Part shown: positions 1 to 7,328 of the stretch, piece by piece
Numbering within the stretch: position 1 is the first letter of the stretch
How the letters are laid out: every line of letters starts with the position of its first letter
DNA from: a virus
DNA: 37,397 bases
IMG/VR virus record: IMGVR_UViG_3300042468_000905
Location: 1-37,397 of that record
Direction: 5' to 3' (one strand)
Made by a program: the position numbers and the translations under genes
Notes under the pieces: model-generated
Databases searched by the model: none
The model's input: only the letters and a program-made list of their open reading frames with translations
Told to the model about the DNA's origin: nothing

Positions 1-605
1 AGCTCATGGACATGTGGTCGCGGGATGCGTCCGAGCAGATGAAGATCAAGATCGACCAGCGTGTGCTGACCGATCTTCTGCCGGATATCTCCGCGCTGAA
101 CCGCGGTGCAGCGGCGGGCGCCAAGTCCGCGGCGTTCAATCTGGGTACGACCGCGGCCCCGCTGACCGTCACCAAAGACGGCGCGACCGGCACGACCGCG
201 GTCGTCGACCTCATCGTCGATATCGGGACCGTGCTCGACGAGGCGAACTGCCCGGAGAGCGGGCGCTTTCTGGTGATCCCGGCGCGCATGGCCGGTCTCA
301 TCAAGAAGTCGGAGCTCAAGGACGCCTCGCTCGTTGGCGACAACACGTCGATGCTGCGCAATGGTCGCCTCGGCATGATCGACCGGTTCACGATCTACAT
401 GAGCCACAACCTGAACGTCTCGTCCGGCAAGACGTCGATCATCGCCGGCCACAAGATGGGCTTCACGTTCGCTTCGCAGATGACGGAGATGGAGACCATC
501 CGGTCCGAGACGACCTTCGGGGACATCATCCGCGGGCTTCAGGTCTACGGCTACAAGGTCGTCAAGCCGGAGTCCCTCGCCCAGGCCGTCGTTCAGTTCG
601 CCTGA
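1..605 (+). CDS. Major capsid protein, C-terminal part (5' end outside window)
   Basis: The open frame runs off the left edge: the codon before the first ATG at position 6 is an open Leu codon, so the true start is upstream. The visible ~200 residues end in a mixed alpha/beta segment (FTFASQMTEMETIRSE, then IIRGLQVYGYKVVKPESL) of the kind found at the C-terminus of HK97-fold coat proteins of podoviruses. A strong Shine-Dalgarno sequence and a second virion-type gene follow 16 nt later. The place just before decoration, fibre and adaptor genes fits a major coat protein. The fold is inferred from sequence character and context. A different head protein is possible but less likely. Confidence 0.7.
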   Translation, partial: LMDMWSRDASEQMKIKIDQRVLTDLLPDISALNRGAAAGAKSAAFNLGTTAAPLTVTKDGATGTTAVVDLIVDIGTVLDEANCPESGRFLVIPARMAGLIKKSELKDASLVGDNTSMLRNGRLGMIDRFTIYMSHNLNVSSGKTSIIAGHKMGFTFASQMTEMETIRSETTFGDIIRGLQVYGYKVVKPESLAQAVVQFA

Positions 606-621
606 TACGGAGGAAACAGAA

Positions 622-1062
622 ATGGCTGACTTCACCGACTCCCACGGGTTCTACAAGGGCACTGCGGCGTTCCTGTCGAACTACACCCATCGCGTCTCGG
701 TGATCGAGGTCGACCTCGATTTCGCCAAGATCGCGGCGGCGCGTGTTGCCGCAGGGGCCGCGGCGCTTGCCGCGACCGACACCCTCGAGGTCCTCCCCGT
801 TCCGGCGAACTGTCTCGTCCTGGCCGTCGGCGTCCAGGTCACCAAGGCCGAGGGGGCCACAGCGACGATGGACGTCGGGGACTCCGGCTCGGCCACCCGG
901 TTCGTGTCGAACGCCAACCTGAACGCGACCGGCAGTGTCGCATCGGCGTTGACGTCGCCGCATCTGTACACGGCGGCGAGCCAGATCCGCATCACGCTCG
1001 ACCACAACTCGATCGACAATGCGGTGGCTCGCGTCTGGGCCGTCGTCGTCGACGTCAACTGA
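622..1062 (+). CDS. Virion structural protein, probable capsid decoration/stabilising protein
   Basis: A 146-aa protein starting at an ATG behind a strong GGAGG (609-613). It is rich in Ala, Val and Thr, has no membrane segment or signal peptide, and alternates short beta-like strands (VSVIEVDLDFAKIAAAR, LEVLPVPANCLVLAVGVQV, QIRITLDHNS, ARVWAVVVDV). Proteins of this size and composition directly behind the coat gene are often decoration or head-stabilising proteins. The role is inferred from position and composition; no catalytic motif is visible. It could instead be a minor head or tail protein. Confidence 0.5.
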   Translation: MADFTDSHGFYKGTAAFLSNYTHRVSVIEVDLDFAKIAAARVAAGAAALAATDTLEVLPVPANCLVLAVGVQVTKAEGATATMDVGDSGSATRFVSNANLNATGSVASALTSPHLYTAASQIRITLDHNSIDNAVARVWAVVVDVN

Positions 1063-1068
1063 AACGGA

Positions 1069-1089
1069 CGGGGGGCGTAGTGCCCCCCG
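1069..1089 (+). terminator. GC-rich intergenic hairpin, candidate terminator or attenuator
   Basis: Seven nt after the decoration-protein stop there is an 8-bp perfect stem, CGGGGGGC pairing with GCCCCCCG, around a 5-nt loop GTAGT. The sequence after it is only mildly T-containing (CTCCTCTTG), so it lacks a canonical U-tract. It may act as a weak or partial terminator that steps down transcription after the abundantly needed capsid genes, or as an mRNA-stabilising 3' hairpin. Confidence 0.5.
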
Positions 1090-1113
1090 CTCCTCTTGCA
1101 GCGAGGGTAGAAT

Positions 1114-1494
1114 ATGGGCGTGTATTCAGGAATCGCGCACGACAACGTGCGAATCAACAGCGGTGTAGGGGCGTTCGACAGTCTCTCCGGGAAGGCCATC
1201 GGTACGGCCGCCCCCGATGCGCTCAAGACGGCGAGCTTCACCGTCGGCGCTGCGGAGACGGTGATCGTCTGTAACGGCGCCGGTTCTCTGACGGCGACGC
1301 TGCCCGACCCGGCGCAGCACCCGGGGCGGTTTCTGATCATCAAGACGATCGCCGCGCAGACCGTCGTGTCCGCGGCATCGAACGTCAGGCCGGCCAACTC
1401 GAATACCCCCGGCACCGGCATCCTGGCCGCGACTGCGGGCGCGTGGGCGTGGCTCGTCAGCGACGGCACCGCCTGGGTCATCGTGGCGTCGTAA
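1114..1494 (+). CDS. Small beta-rich virion protein (fibre-associated type)
   Basis: A 126-aa protein with ATG preceded by GAGGG (1103-1107). The middle and end (LTATLPDPAQHPGRFLIIK, then AGAWAWLVSDGTAWVIVAS) match a pattern common in phage tail-fibre and appendage domains, where a 'LPd...pGr.l.iK' strand pair is followed by a terminal '.l.SdG..W.i.' strand. No enzyme motif is present. It has a GC-rich hairpin on each side (1069-1089 and 1498-1517), which suggests its mRNA segment is separately processed or regulated. Role inferred: a small appendage, cement or fibre-tip subunit. Confidence 0.45.
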   Translation: MGVYSGIAHDNVRINSGVGAFDSLSGKAIGTAAPDALKTASFTVGAAETVIVCNGAGSLTATLPDPAQHPGRFLIIKTIAAQTVVSAASNVRPANSNTPGTGILAATAGAWAWLVSDGTAWVIVAS

Positions 1495-1497
1495 CGC

Positions 1498-1517
1498 GCA
1501 GGGGCCTAGGCCCCTGC
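1498..1517 (+). terminator. Perfect 20-bp palindrome, candidate terminator or processing hairpin
   Basis: Four nt after the preceding stop codon is a perfect palindrome. An 8-bp stem, GCAGGGGC with GCCCCTGC, closes on a CTAG tetraloop. It is followed by TAACCC rather than a U-tract, so classic intrinsic termination is uncertain. It could be a partial terminator or an RNA stability element between two structural genes. As duplex DNA it is a two-fold symmetric site, so protein binding is an alternative. Confidence 0.45.
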
Positions 1518-1535
1518 TAACCCTCGAGGTTGCCT

Positions 1536-2786
1536 ATGGCGCTACGTCGTATCCCACAACTCGACTTGTTGTCCGGCGGCGCTGTGGCGGCGGACGATTC
1601 GTTCCTCGTATTCGACGCGTCGGCGTCGGCCACGAAGCGGATCACGCGCCCCGAGCTGGCGGTCGCTATTGCTCCGAACCTTGTCGGCGTCGGGCTCGAA
1701 GTGGACGGCGGCGGGTCGCTGCGCGTCAAGCTCGACACGACGCCGCAGTCCGCGCTGGCGCTGTCAGGGAACGGGTTGACGGTCGGGGTAGGGTCGACGA
1801 ACACGCCGTTCACCGGCCTCCGGTCGCGCAACACGTCAACCGGCAACTCCGCAACATCGGCGCTCGAAGTATCGACGGGGCTCGCCGATACGACCGTCAC
1901 CGTCGAGGTGCTGAATAATGGCGGAGCCCCGATCGGGCGCATCGCCACAGGCGCGGCGCTTGCGACGTGGCAGTATCGCGCCGCCGTGCACGTCTTCCAG
2001 AGCCAGAGCGGTACGGAGTACGGCCGCCTGTCGAGCGCCGGGTTTCGTGTGGATCAGGTCATCGAGTCGACTGTCGGCGGGTTCCGGTTCCCCGACGCCA
2101 CAGTCCAGACGACGGCGGCGACGAGTACGCCGGATGCGTCGGTGACCGTTGCCGGCAAGATCGAGTTGGCCACCGAGGCCGAGGTCAACGCCGGCAGCGA
2201 CGCGTCACGCGCGGTGACGCCTGCTACTCTGGCGACGTACGCGCCTTCCGTGGTCGCCTTCGCCCCTGGAGACCGCGTTCTCATCGCTGACGTCTCCGAC
2301 GCGAACCGCCTGAAACTGGCGTCCCTCCCCAGCCGCGAACTGCAACGGGTGCGTACGCAGTCCAGCGCGTACCTTGCCGGCTTGGCGACGGAAACAATCC
2401 CGCTCGACGCCTCGGTGCCGCTGAGTGGTGAGGGTCGTGAGTTTCTATCGGTCACGATCACGCCGCAGAGTGCGACCAGCACCTTCGTGATCGAAGTCAG
2501 CGCGATGTTCTCGGTGTCGGCCAACGTGCATCTGATCGCGGCCCTGTTCCGCGACAACGACGCCTCTGCGTTTGCCGTGACGGCCCAGTATGCGCCACTG
2601 AGTGGTCAGATCGTAGCGGTCAGTTTCCAGTGGGCGGGGACGTTGAACACGACCGCGCCGGTCACGATCAGGCTGCGTGCCGGCGGTAGCGGCAGCGCGA
2701 TCGTTGCGATGAACGGGTACCAGGGTGCGCAGGTATTCGGCGGCACCGCGGCGTCGTCGATCACCGTGACCGAAATCGCCGCATAG
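1536..2786 (+). CDS. Tail fibre protein with phage fibre repeat
   Basis: 416 aa. The ATG at 1536 is chosen over an in-frame TTG at 1530 because GAGG (1526-1529) lies 6 nt before it. The N-terminus (LRRIPQLDLLSGGAVAADDSF) reads like an attachment segment. Residues about 100-175 are repetitive Thr/Ser/Gly-rich beta material. Around residue 205 is the phage tail-fibre repeat signature (GKIELATEAEVNAGSD followed by RAVTPATLA), as in lambda/T4-type fibre proteins. The last ~140 residues are predicted beta-rich and may form the receptor-facing domain. No chaperone gene follows. Acts at the host surface in adsorption (family knowledge plus inference). Confidence 0.75.
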   Translation: MALRRIPQLDLLSGGAVAADDSFLVFDASASATKRITRPELAVAIAPNLVGVGLEVDGGGSLRVKLDTTPQSALALSGNGLTVGVGSTNTPFTGLRSRNTSTGNSATSALEVSTGLADTTVTVEVLNNGGAPIGRIATGAALATWQYRAAVHVFQSQSGTEYGRLSSAGFRVDQVIESTVGGFRFPDATVQTTAATSTPDASVTVAGKIELATEAEVNAGSDASRAVTPATLATYAPSVVAFAPGDRVLIADVSDANRLKLASLPSRELQRVRTQSSAYLAGLATETIPLDASVPLSGEGREFLSVTITPQSATSTFVIEVSAMFSVSANVHLIAALFRDNDASAFAVTAQYAPLSGQIVAVSFQWAGTLNTTAPVTIRLRAGGSGSAIVAMNGYQGAQVFGGTAASSITVTEIAA

Positions 2787-2793
2787 GCCCGCC

Positions 2794-3684
2794 ATGTCGA
2801 ACACGCTTACCGGGACGAGGGTGCGTAATTCCTACACCCAGCTCCTCCACATAGCCGGTGGCCCCGAGGCTACCGAAAAGCCGGTGGTCAGCGCGTCTGG
2901 TGTCCCGACGGCGCTTTCGCTGGGTACCGGGTCGGCGTCGGTGGGTAACATCCGGCTCCAGGGTAATCAGATCACGCCGATCGTAGGCGCGCTCCAGCTG
3001 GGCAGTGTGCAGATCCTCGGGGGGTCGATCTCGGGCATCGACCCTCTCCCCGTGGCCAGTGGTGGCACTGGCGCGGGTACCGCCGCTCTCGCGCGGCAGA
3101 ACCTCGGACTAGGCGGGCTCGCAGTTCAGGATCCGGCCTCGATTGTGGTCACCGGTGGGTCGATCTCCGGAGCGACGTTCTCCGGGGTATTCGCGTCGAC
3201 GGTGTCGCTGGCGCAGGTCTCGGACCTCCGGCGGGGCGTTTTCTTCTCGCTGGCTTCTCAGTTGCTGTCGGCGGACGTCGCTACGCCTGTCACGTTCAGC
3301 GATGCTGCGGCCGGGAACGTCGGCGTTGCGCTTGTCAGCAGCACAGCAGTCGAGGTCGCGACGGCGGGCGTGTACGCCGTCACTGCGCGGTTACAGCTCC
3401 TGAATGGCTCCAACGCCGACCACGACGTGACGTTCTGGTTTCGCCGCGCTGGTGTCGACATCGCAGCGTCCGCGTCGACCGTAACCGTACCCAAGTTGAG
3501 CGACGGCGGAGCTATGATCGCGTATGCGTCGCTCATCGAGTCGCTTTCGCCCGGGCAGCCGCTGTCGATGGCTTGGGCCACCGAGCATGCTGACCTGTCT
3601 CTGGGGTACGCTGCGGCTAAGACGACGCCGTTTGTGGCGCCGGCTACCCCCTCTGTTGTTCTGACGATGGTCCGTATCGGATAG
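2794..3684 (+). CDS. Second tail fibre / receptor-binding-type protein
   Basis: 296 aa, starting 7 nt after the first fibre gene. Residues ~80-125 carry the 'PVASGGTGAGTAALARQNLG' type fibre repeat that is very common in tail-fibre collars. The C-terminal ~150 residues contain strands such as VYAVTARLQLLNG and HDVTFWFRRAGVDI, resembling a C1q/TNF-like jelly roll as used in phage tips; this fold call is an impression from strand pattern. Its position beside the other fibre gene suggests a two-part fibre or a fibre plus short tip protein. Confidence 0.65.
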   Translation: MSNTLTGTRVRNSYTQLLHIAGGPEATEKPVVSASGVPTALSLGTGSASVGNIRLQGNQITPIVGALQLGSVQILGGSISGIDPLPVASGGTGAGTAALARQNLGLGGLAVQDPASIVVTGGSISGATFSGVFASTVSLAQVSDLRRGVFFSLASQLLSADVATPVTFSDAAAGNVGVALVSSTAVEVATAGVYAVTARLQLLNGSNADHDVTFWFRRAGVDIAASASTVTVPKLSDGGAMIAYASLIESLSPGQPLSMAWATEHADLSLGYAAAKTTPFVAPATPSVVLTMVRIG

Positions 3685-3694
3685 GAGTTCTCTG

Positions 3695-3949
3695 ATGGCC
3701 AAGACACCCGCATGGCAGCGACGCGAGGGGAAGGACCCTGACGGCGGTCTGAACGCCAAGGGAAGGGCCTCGTACAACCGCGCCAACCCCGGCAAGCCGG
3801 GGCTCAAGCCGCCGCAGCCGGAGGGCGGTCCGAGGCGCGATAGCTTCTGCGCGCGTATGGAGGGCATGAAGAGGAAGCTTACGAGCGAGAAGACCGCCAA
3901 GGACCCGAACTCGCGCATCAACAAGTCGCTGCGCGCCTGGAACTGCTGA
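3695..3949 (+). CDS. Small conserved phage protein (DUF6321-like)
   Basis: 84 aa, very basic and hydrophilic. The pattern WQRREGKDP-GGLNAKGRASYNRANPG-LKPPQPEGG, then SFCARMEGMKRKLT and DPNSRINKSLRAWNC, is one I recognise from short proteins in many tailed-phage structural regions; I believe it corresponds to DUF6321, without certainty about the number. No function is known to me. Basic charge suggests nucleic acid contact or a virion-internal role (inference). A GAG-type Shine-Dalgarno (TAGGAG, 3683-3688) precedes the ATG. The stop overlaps the next start (TGATG). Confidence 0.65.
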   Translation: MAKTPAWQRREGKDPDGGLNAKGRASYNRANPGKPGLKPPQPEGGPRRDSFCARMEGMKRKLTSEKTAKDPNSRINKSLRAWNC

Positions 3950-4194
3950 TGCGCTACCTCCGGCATCGCGAGGATGGGTTCCTGTACGAGTGGCACCCAA
4001 TCCTCGCCGCGCATCCGAAGCTCGAGGAGATCACGGAGGAGCAGGCGTTCCCCGAGAGGTTTATCCCTGCGGCGGTACGCGAGCGCAAGCCAGCCGTGAA
4101 CCTCGCTACGGCGACGATCCCTGACCCCGGGCCGCAGGTCAGCGCCGAGCTTACTCGCGAGGCATCGACTCGGCCATGGAAGAGGCGTTCGTGA
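3949..4194 (+). CDS. Hypothetical 81-aa protein
   Basis: Starts in a TGATG overlap with the preceding gene and ends inside the GTGA start of the next, so it is translationally coupled on both sides. The N-terminal half (LRHREDGFLYEWHPILAAHP-LEEITEEQAFPERFIP) looks like a short folded unit resembling small phage proteins that start 'RYvrh..tG.iyev...la..p.l..v.'. The C-terminal half is a Pro/Thr-rich tail. No catalytic motif. Its place between the DUF6321-like gene and the adaptor gene is typical of small head-tail region accessory proteins; function unknown. Confidence 0.6.
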   Translation: MRYLRHREDGFLYEWHPILAAHPKLEEITEEQAFPERFIPAAVRERKPAVNLATATIPDPGPQVSAELTREASTRPWKRRS

Positions 4195-4865
4195 CGCCGC
4201 TCGACGTCATCCGAGACGCTCGCCGGCTCCTCCAGGACACGCTGTCTCCGTACCGGTACAGCGACGACGACCTGCTGAGCTACGTCAACCAGGCAATTCG
4301 TCGGGTGGCCGTGCTGCGACCGGACTTGTTTGGGGTCATCACGGAGATACCGACTACGCCTCTGTCCGCGGTCCAGTCGTTGCCGAGCGACGCGCTTCGT
4401 CTGATCGACCTGTTTCAGGTTCGCGGCGGTGCGGCGTTGACGGAGGTCGATCGGGAGACGCTGTCGCGGGTCAACCCCGGCTGGATGGCCGAGGCCGCCG
4501 GCACCCCGACCAACTTCATGCGGCATGTGAAGAACCCCGACCGGTTCTTCCTCTACCCAGCCCCGGTTTCCGGCGTCGTTCTGGTAGGGGAGTACGCCCG
4601 GTCTCCCGCCGTGTACGGTCTTGCGGATACGATCCTCGATCTGGTCGACGCGTATCATCCCGTGCTGGTCGATGGCGTCGTGTTCCTGGCGCAGTCGGTC
4701 GACGACGAGCATGTGTCGTCTGGCCGCGCCAAGCTATTCCTGGACGCGTTTACCGGAACACTGGCCAGTTCCTTGCAGAGCCGGGTCGTAACTGATACAA
4801 AAGCTGCCGGGCTAAGACCTCGCGCCTCCAGGCGGGGTGTCGTCGTCGAAGGCGAGGTCATCTGA
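4191..4865 (+). CDS. Head-tail adaptor / tail connector protein (DUF6682-like)
   Basis: About 224 aa from the GTG at 4191, preferred because GGAAGAGG (4178-4185) lies 5 nt upstream and the start forms a GTGA overlap with the previous stop. An in-frame ATG at 4176 would give 229 aa but has no well-spaced Shine-Dalgarno. The N-terminus (DVIRDARRLLQDTLSPYRYSDDDLLSYVNQAIRRV) is the typical helical start of podovirus connector proteins that plug the portal. A central beta region (FQVRGGAALTEVDRETL, PDRFFLYPAP) and a helical C-terminus follow. Family number is from memory; the adaptor role is established for such families, not shown here. Confidence 0.65.
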   Translation: MTPLDVIRDARRLLQDTLSPYRYSDDDLLSYVNQAIRRVAVLRPDLFGVITEIPTTPLSAVQSLPSDALRLIDLFQVRGGAALTEVDRETLSRVNPGWMAEAAGTPTNFMRHVKNPDRFFLYPAPVSGVVLVGEYARSPAVYGLADTILDLVDAYHPVLVDGVVFLAQSVDDEHVSSGRAKLFLDAFTGTLASSLQSRVVTDTKAAGLRPRASRRGVVVEGEVI

Positions 4866-5635
4866 TGTCGACTCGGCTGTTCGCATCCGTCCTCCCAGAC
4901 ATCGCACCCGAGGTGCCAGGGTGCCCCCAGACGATGATCCTGGCGGCGCTGCGCAGGGCGGCGATCCACGCGTGCGAGACGACGTTGATGTGGCGGGTAG
5001 CGCAGCCCAAGCGCCGGCTCGTCCCGGGCGTTCACGAGTATGACTACGAGAAGCCGGCGGACGCCGCGGTGCACGTCGTATTCCAGACGACCATCAACGA
5101 CGTGCCCGTCGACATGCTGACCCTCGAACAGGCACTGGTCGCGTACCCCGAGTGGGCTGACCTGTACAGCGGGCAGGATCCGTCCGTGGTGTGGAGCCTG
5201 ACGCCGTCCTACCCCGCCGGATCCCAGCAGTTCAACGAAGGCGCCTTCAACGCGGGATCGCCATACGTTCTGCCGACGGCGATCCTCGAGAACGCATCGG
5301 AGCCGCGGTGTGTGACCCAGATCGCACCGGACAAGTTCATCGTTCTCCCGCTGCCGGACAACCTCCGTGCGTACGAGCTGCGGATGCACTATGCACTGAA
5401 GCCGAAGCGGACCGCAGCCGGAATGGACGACGCGACCTTCTCGGAGCTCGAGGAGGCGATCCTTCACGGCGCTCTGCGGCAGCTTTTAGCGATGCAAGGC
5501 GTGGCCTGGATGGACCGCGAGCTGGCCCAGTACCACGCTCGTGCGTACGCCACCGCCGTAGTCGAGCGGCGTGCCCGAGCCAACCTGAGTAACATGCGCG
5601 GTTCGATGACCGCGTCCGCTCCCTCGTTCGTGTGA
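4865..5635 (+). CDS. Structural protein of the head-tail connector / tail region
   Basis: 256 aa starting in a TGATG overlap with the adaptor gene. It opens with a helical segment (CPQTMILAALRRAAIHACETTLMWRV), passes through beta-rich material (VPGVHEYDYEKP, VHVVFQTTINDVPV, DKFIVLPLP) and ends in helices (SELEEAILHGALRQLLAMQ, then a basic Arg/Ala-rich stretch). This order resembles adaptor or tail-tube proteins of podoviruses, and the similarity in plan to the preceding gene suggests both form connector rings below the portal. No enzymatic motif. Role inferred. Confidence 0.55.
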   Translation: MSTRLFASVLPDIAPEVPGCPQTMILAALRRAAIHACETTLMWRVAQPKRRLVPGVHEYDYEKPADAAVHVVFQTTINDVPVDMLTLEQALVAYPEWADLYSGQDPSVVWSLTPSYPAGSQQFNEGAFNAGSPYVLPTAILENASEPRCVTQIAPDKFIVLPLPDNLRAYELRMHYALKPKRTAAGMDDATFSELEEAILHGALRQLLAMQGVAWMDRELAQYHARAYATAVVERRARANLSNMRGSMTASAPSFV

Positions 5636-5642
5636 GGCCGTC

Positions 5643-5969
5643 ATGGGTGTGGTATACGCCAACAACGTCGAATCGACGATCGCAGTAGGGATCTCGAGCA
5701 GCGACGGCGTCCTCCAGCTTGCGCCCGGGACGGGGTCGCTTTTCCCGATCCTCGCCAGTGGCGACTATTTTTTCGCCACCCTGACGTCGATCATCGGGAC
5801 CGTCGAGATCGTGCGGTGTACCGCACGTGTCGGCGACAACCTGACCGTCGTCCGCGGCGTCGACGGGACGTCGGCTACCTCGTTCCCGGCCAACAGCCGG
5901 ATCGAGATGCGTGTCAACGCCGCCGCGATCCGTGCGCTCCTGGAAGACAACGATTTCTTGGTGCTCTGA
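5643..5969 (+). CDS. Minor virion structural protein
   Basis: 108 aa. The core YFFATLTSIIGTVEIVRCTA-VGDNLTVVRGVDGTSATSFPANSRIEMRVNAAAIRALL is a pattern familiar from small tail or fibre-base proteins of tailed phages, in which a value strand, a 'vtRGvdGT.a..fpags.ie.Rvta..l..l' segment and a terminal helix recur. It is probably a small tail-associated beta domain. It starts 7 nt after the previous stop and overlaps the next gene (TGATG). Confidence 0.6.
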   Translation: MGVVYANNVESTIAVGISSSDGVLQLAPGTGSLFPILASGDYFFATLTSIIGTVEIVRCTARVGDNLTVVRGVDGTSATSFPANSRIEMRVNAAAIRALLEDNDFLVL

Positions 5970-6196
5970 TGACCGAATACCAACCGATCATCAACTTGGT
6001 TGCCGGTACCACAATCGCGGTCGGCGGCTGGTTTGCGCGGCAGATCTGGGACGCGATGAAGGAGCTTCGACGCGACCTGCATAAGATCGAGATTGCTCTT
6101 CCGCGGGACTACGTCCGGCGCGACGATCTGAGCGAGATCAAGACCATGATCCAGCGGATATCGGACAAGCTCGACGGAAAGCAGGACAAGCCATGA
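5969..6196 (+). CDS. Small membrane-anchored coiled-coil protein, possible holin
   Basis: 75 aa from the ATG in a TGATG overlap; the frame is open upstream but that part is out-of-frame sequence of the previous gene. Residues ~7-27 (IINLVAGTTIAVGGWFARQIW) form a short hydrophobic segment that could cross the inner membrane once. The rest is charged and helical (MKELRRDLHKIEIALPRDYV, IKTMIQRISDKLDG). It immediately precedes and overlaps the lysozyme gene, the usual holin place. A single weak membrane segment plus coiled coil also fits a tail-associated accessory protein, so holin is only a position-based guess. Confidence 0.5.
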   Translation: MTEYQPIINLVAGTTIAVGGWFARQIWDAMKELRRDLHKIEIALPRDYVRRDDLSEIKTMIQRISDKLDGKQDKP

Positions 6197-6897
6197 TCAT
6201 CGACGAGGGGCTTTCGCTCATACGGGAGTTCGAGGGGTGCCGGCTGCGCGCGTACCTTGACACCATGGCCCGGCCGCCTGTCTGGACGATCGGGTACGGG
6301 GATACTGGTCCTGATGTGACCGAAGGCGTGGTCTGGACGTACGACATGGCCGAGAAGCGCCTACGGGCCCGGGTCCGCGAGCTCGAGTGGTCCGTGCGCA
6401 AGCTCTGCACGAGCACCCCGAACGAGTACCAGATCGCGGCGCTCGTCAGCCTCGCCTACAACATCGGGCTCGGGGCGTTCCGGAGATCGTCCGTGCTGCG
6501 CCTGCATAACGACAGTCAGCATGCCGCGGCCGCGGCCGCATTCGGCATGTGGAACAAGGCGGGCGGTACGGTGCGCGCAGGCCTGACGCGCCGCCGCGCC
6601 GCCGAGGCGGCGATGTACCTGCGCCCCGTGGGGGCTCATTTGCAGACGACCCGCGGCATGCCGGATTTCAAGGACCCTCGCACGCGCCTGCCTGCTCCTG
6701 CCATCGCGGCCACTGCCGGTGCCGCGCTTACCACGCTCCAGCAGGTCGTCGCGCAGGTGTCAGACGTGTGGGACGGATTGTCCCGGGTCGGCGTGAACCC
6801 GCACGTTGTCATGGCCGTCGCCGGCTCGTTGGCGCTCGGCACCCTGCTCTGGTTCGTCGTCGATACGTACCGGCGCAATAGCGAGGGCGATTCGTGA
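6193..6897 (+). CDS. Endolysin: GH24 lysozyme with C-terminal membrane segment
   Basis: 234 aa. Residues ~5-160 are a GH24 (T4/P22-type) lysozyme that cleaves the MurNAc-GlcNAc bond of peptidoglycan. The catalytic Glu14 (LIREFEG) is followed after 8 residues by Asp23 (AYLD) and then Thr32 (WTIGYGDT); the Asp-Thr spacing is 3 residues longer than in T4 lysozyme because of a MARPP insert. YNIGLGAF and the AGLTRRRAAEAAMYL helix are typical of the family. The extra C-terminal part has a clear hydrophobic helix at ~204-224 (HVVMAVAGSLALGTLLWFVV) followed by basic residues, so the enzyme may be membrane-tethered. The ATG forms an ATGA overlap with the preceding stop, and the stop overlaps the spanin start. 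Confidence 0.85.
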   Translation: MIIDEGLSLIREFEGCRLRAYLDTMARPPVWTIGYGDTGPDVTEGVVWTYDMAEKRLRARVRELEWSVRKLCTSTPNEYQIAALVSLAYNIGLGAFRRSSVLRLHNDSQHAAAAAAFGMWNKAGGTVRAGLTRRRAAEAAMYLRPVGAHLQTTRGMPDFKDPRTRLPAPAIAATAGAALTTLQQVVAQVSDVWDGLSRVGVNPHVVMAVAGSLALGTLLWFVVDTYRRNSEGDS

Positions 6898-7127
6898 TAG
6901 CCGGCGACATCGCGCGTGTCGCAACTGCCAAGGTGCTGGGGTGGGTCGTGGCGATCATCGGCGTCGTGCTGGCCTTCATGTCGGCCTACAACCGCGGCAA
7001 GTCCGCGGCACGCGTGGAGACCGCCGAGGCGACTGCCGCCGCCACGACGCGCATGACTCAGGCAGCGACGTCGGCCCCGACGGAGAAAGACGATGTCGCC
7101 AAAGACGCTCGTTCTGGTCGCTTCTAG
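6894..7127 (+). CDS. Inner-membrane spanin (Rz-like) candidate
   Basis: 77 aa from a GTG that overlaps the lysozyme stop (GTGA) and has GAGGG upstream. One N-terminal membrane helix (~13-30, VLGWVVAIIGVVLAFMSA) is followed by YNRGKSAARVETAEATAAATTR, a short alpha-helical, Ala-rich periplasmic part. The lipoprotein gene 7093-7323 starts inside its 3' end in another frame, the classical Rz/Rz1 arrangement, so it is taken as the inner-membrane spanin that with the lipoprotein fuses inner and outer membranes at lysis. It is short for an Rz, and a holin role is an alternative. Confidence 0.65.
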   Translation: MIAGDIARVATAKVLGWVVAIIGVVLAFMSAYNRGKSAARVETAEATAAATTRMTQAATSAPTEKDDVAKDARSGRF

Positions 7128-7323
7128 CCTGCTGGCAGGCTGCCACACGACAGTGGCGGTATGCCCGCCGCTTGTCGCCTACGACCAGCCGTTCATGACG
7201 CGCCTTGCCGCGGAGCTCGAGGCGGCGCAGGTTGGTAGCGCAATGGCCAAGGCCGTCGTAGACTACCGCCGCTTGCGCGACGTCATTCGCGCCTGTCACG
7301 CCAGCGACCATGAGAGGAGGTGA
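7093..7323 (+). CDS. Outer-membrane lipoprotein spanin (Rz1-like)
   Basis: 76 aa with an N-terminal signal and lipobox (LVLVASSLLAGC, lipidated Cys17), so a lipoprotein destined for the outer membrane. The mature part is ~60 residues with helical segments (MTRLAAELEAAQVGSAMAKAV). The start lies 35 nt inside the preceding spanin gene in a different frame. Lipobox plus nested position after a membrane-anchored partner is the hallmark of two-component spanins. It implies a Gram-negative host. Its 3' end also carries the strong Shine-Dalgarno of the next mini-gene. Confidence 0.8.
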   Translation: MSPKTLVLVASSLLAGCHTTVAVCPPLVAYDQPFMTRLAAELEAAQVGSAMAKAVVDYRRLRDVIRACHASDHERR

Positions 7324-7324
7324 T
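7315..7324 (+). promoter_or_regulatory. Near-perfect Shine-Dalgarno sequence of the mini-gene at 7329
   Basis: AGGAGGTGAT is fully complementary to the 3' end of most bacterial 16S rRNA and is one of the strongest ribosome binding sites in the window. It overlaps the last codons and stop of the lipoprotein spanin. It sits 8 nt (counted from AGGAGG) before the GTG at 7329 and too far (~100 nt) from the ATG at 7420 to serve it directly. It therefore argues that the short reading frame 7329-7412 is translated. Confidence 0.75.
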
Positions 7325-7328
7325 TGCT

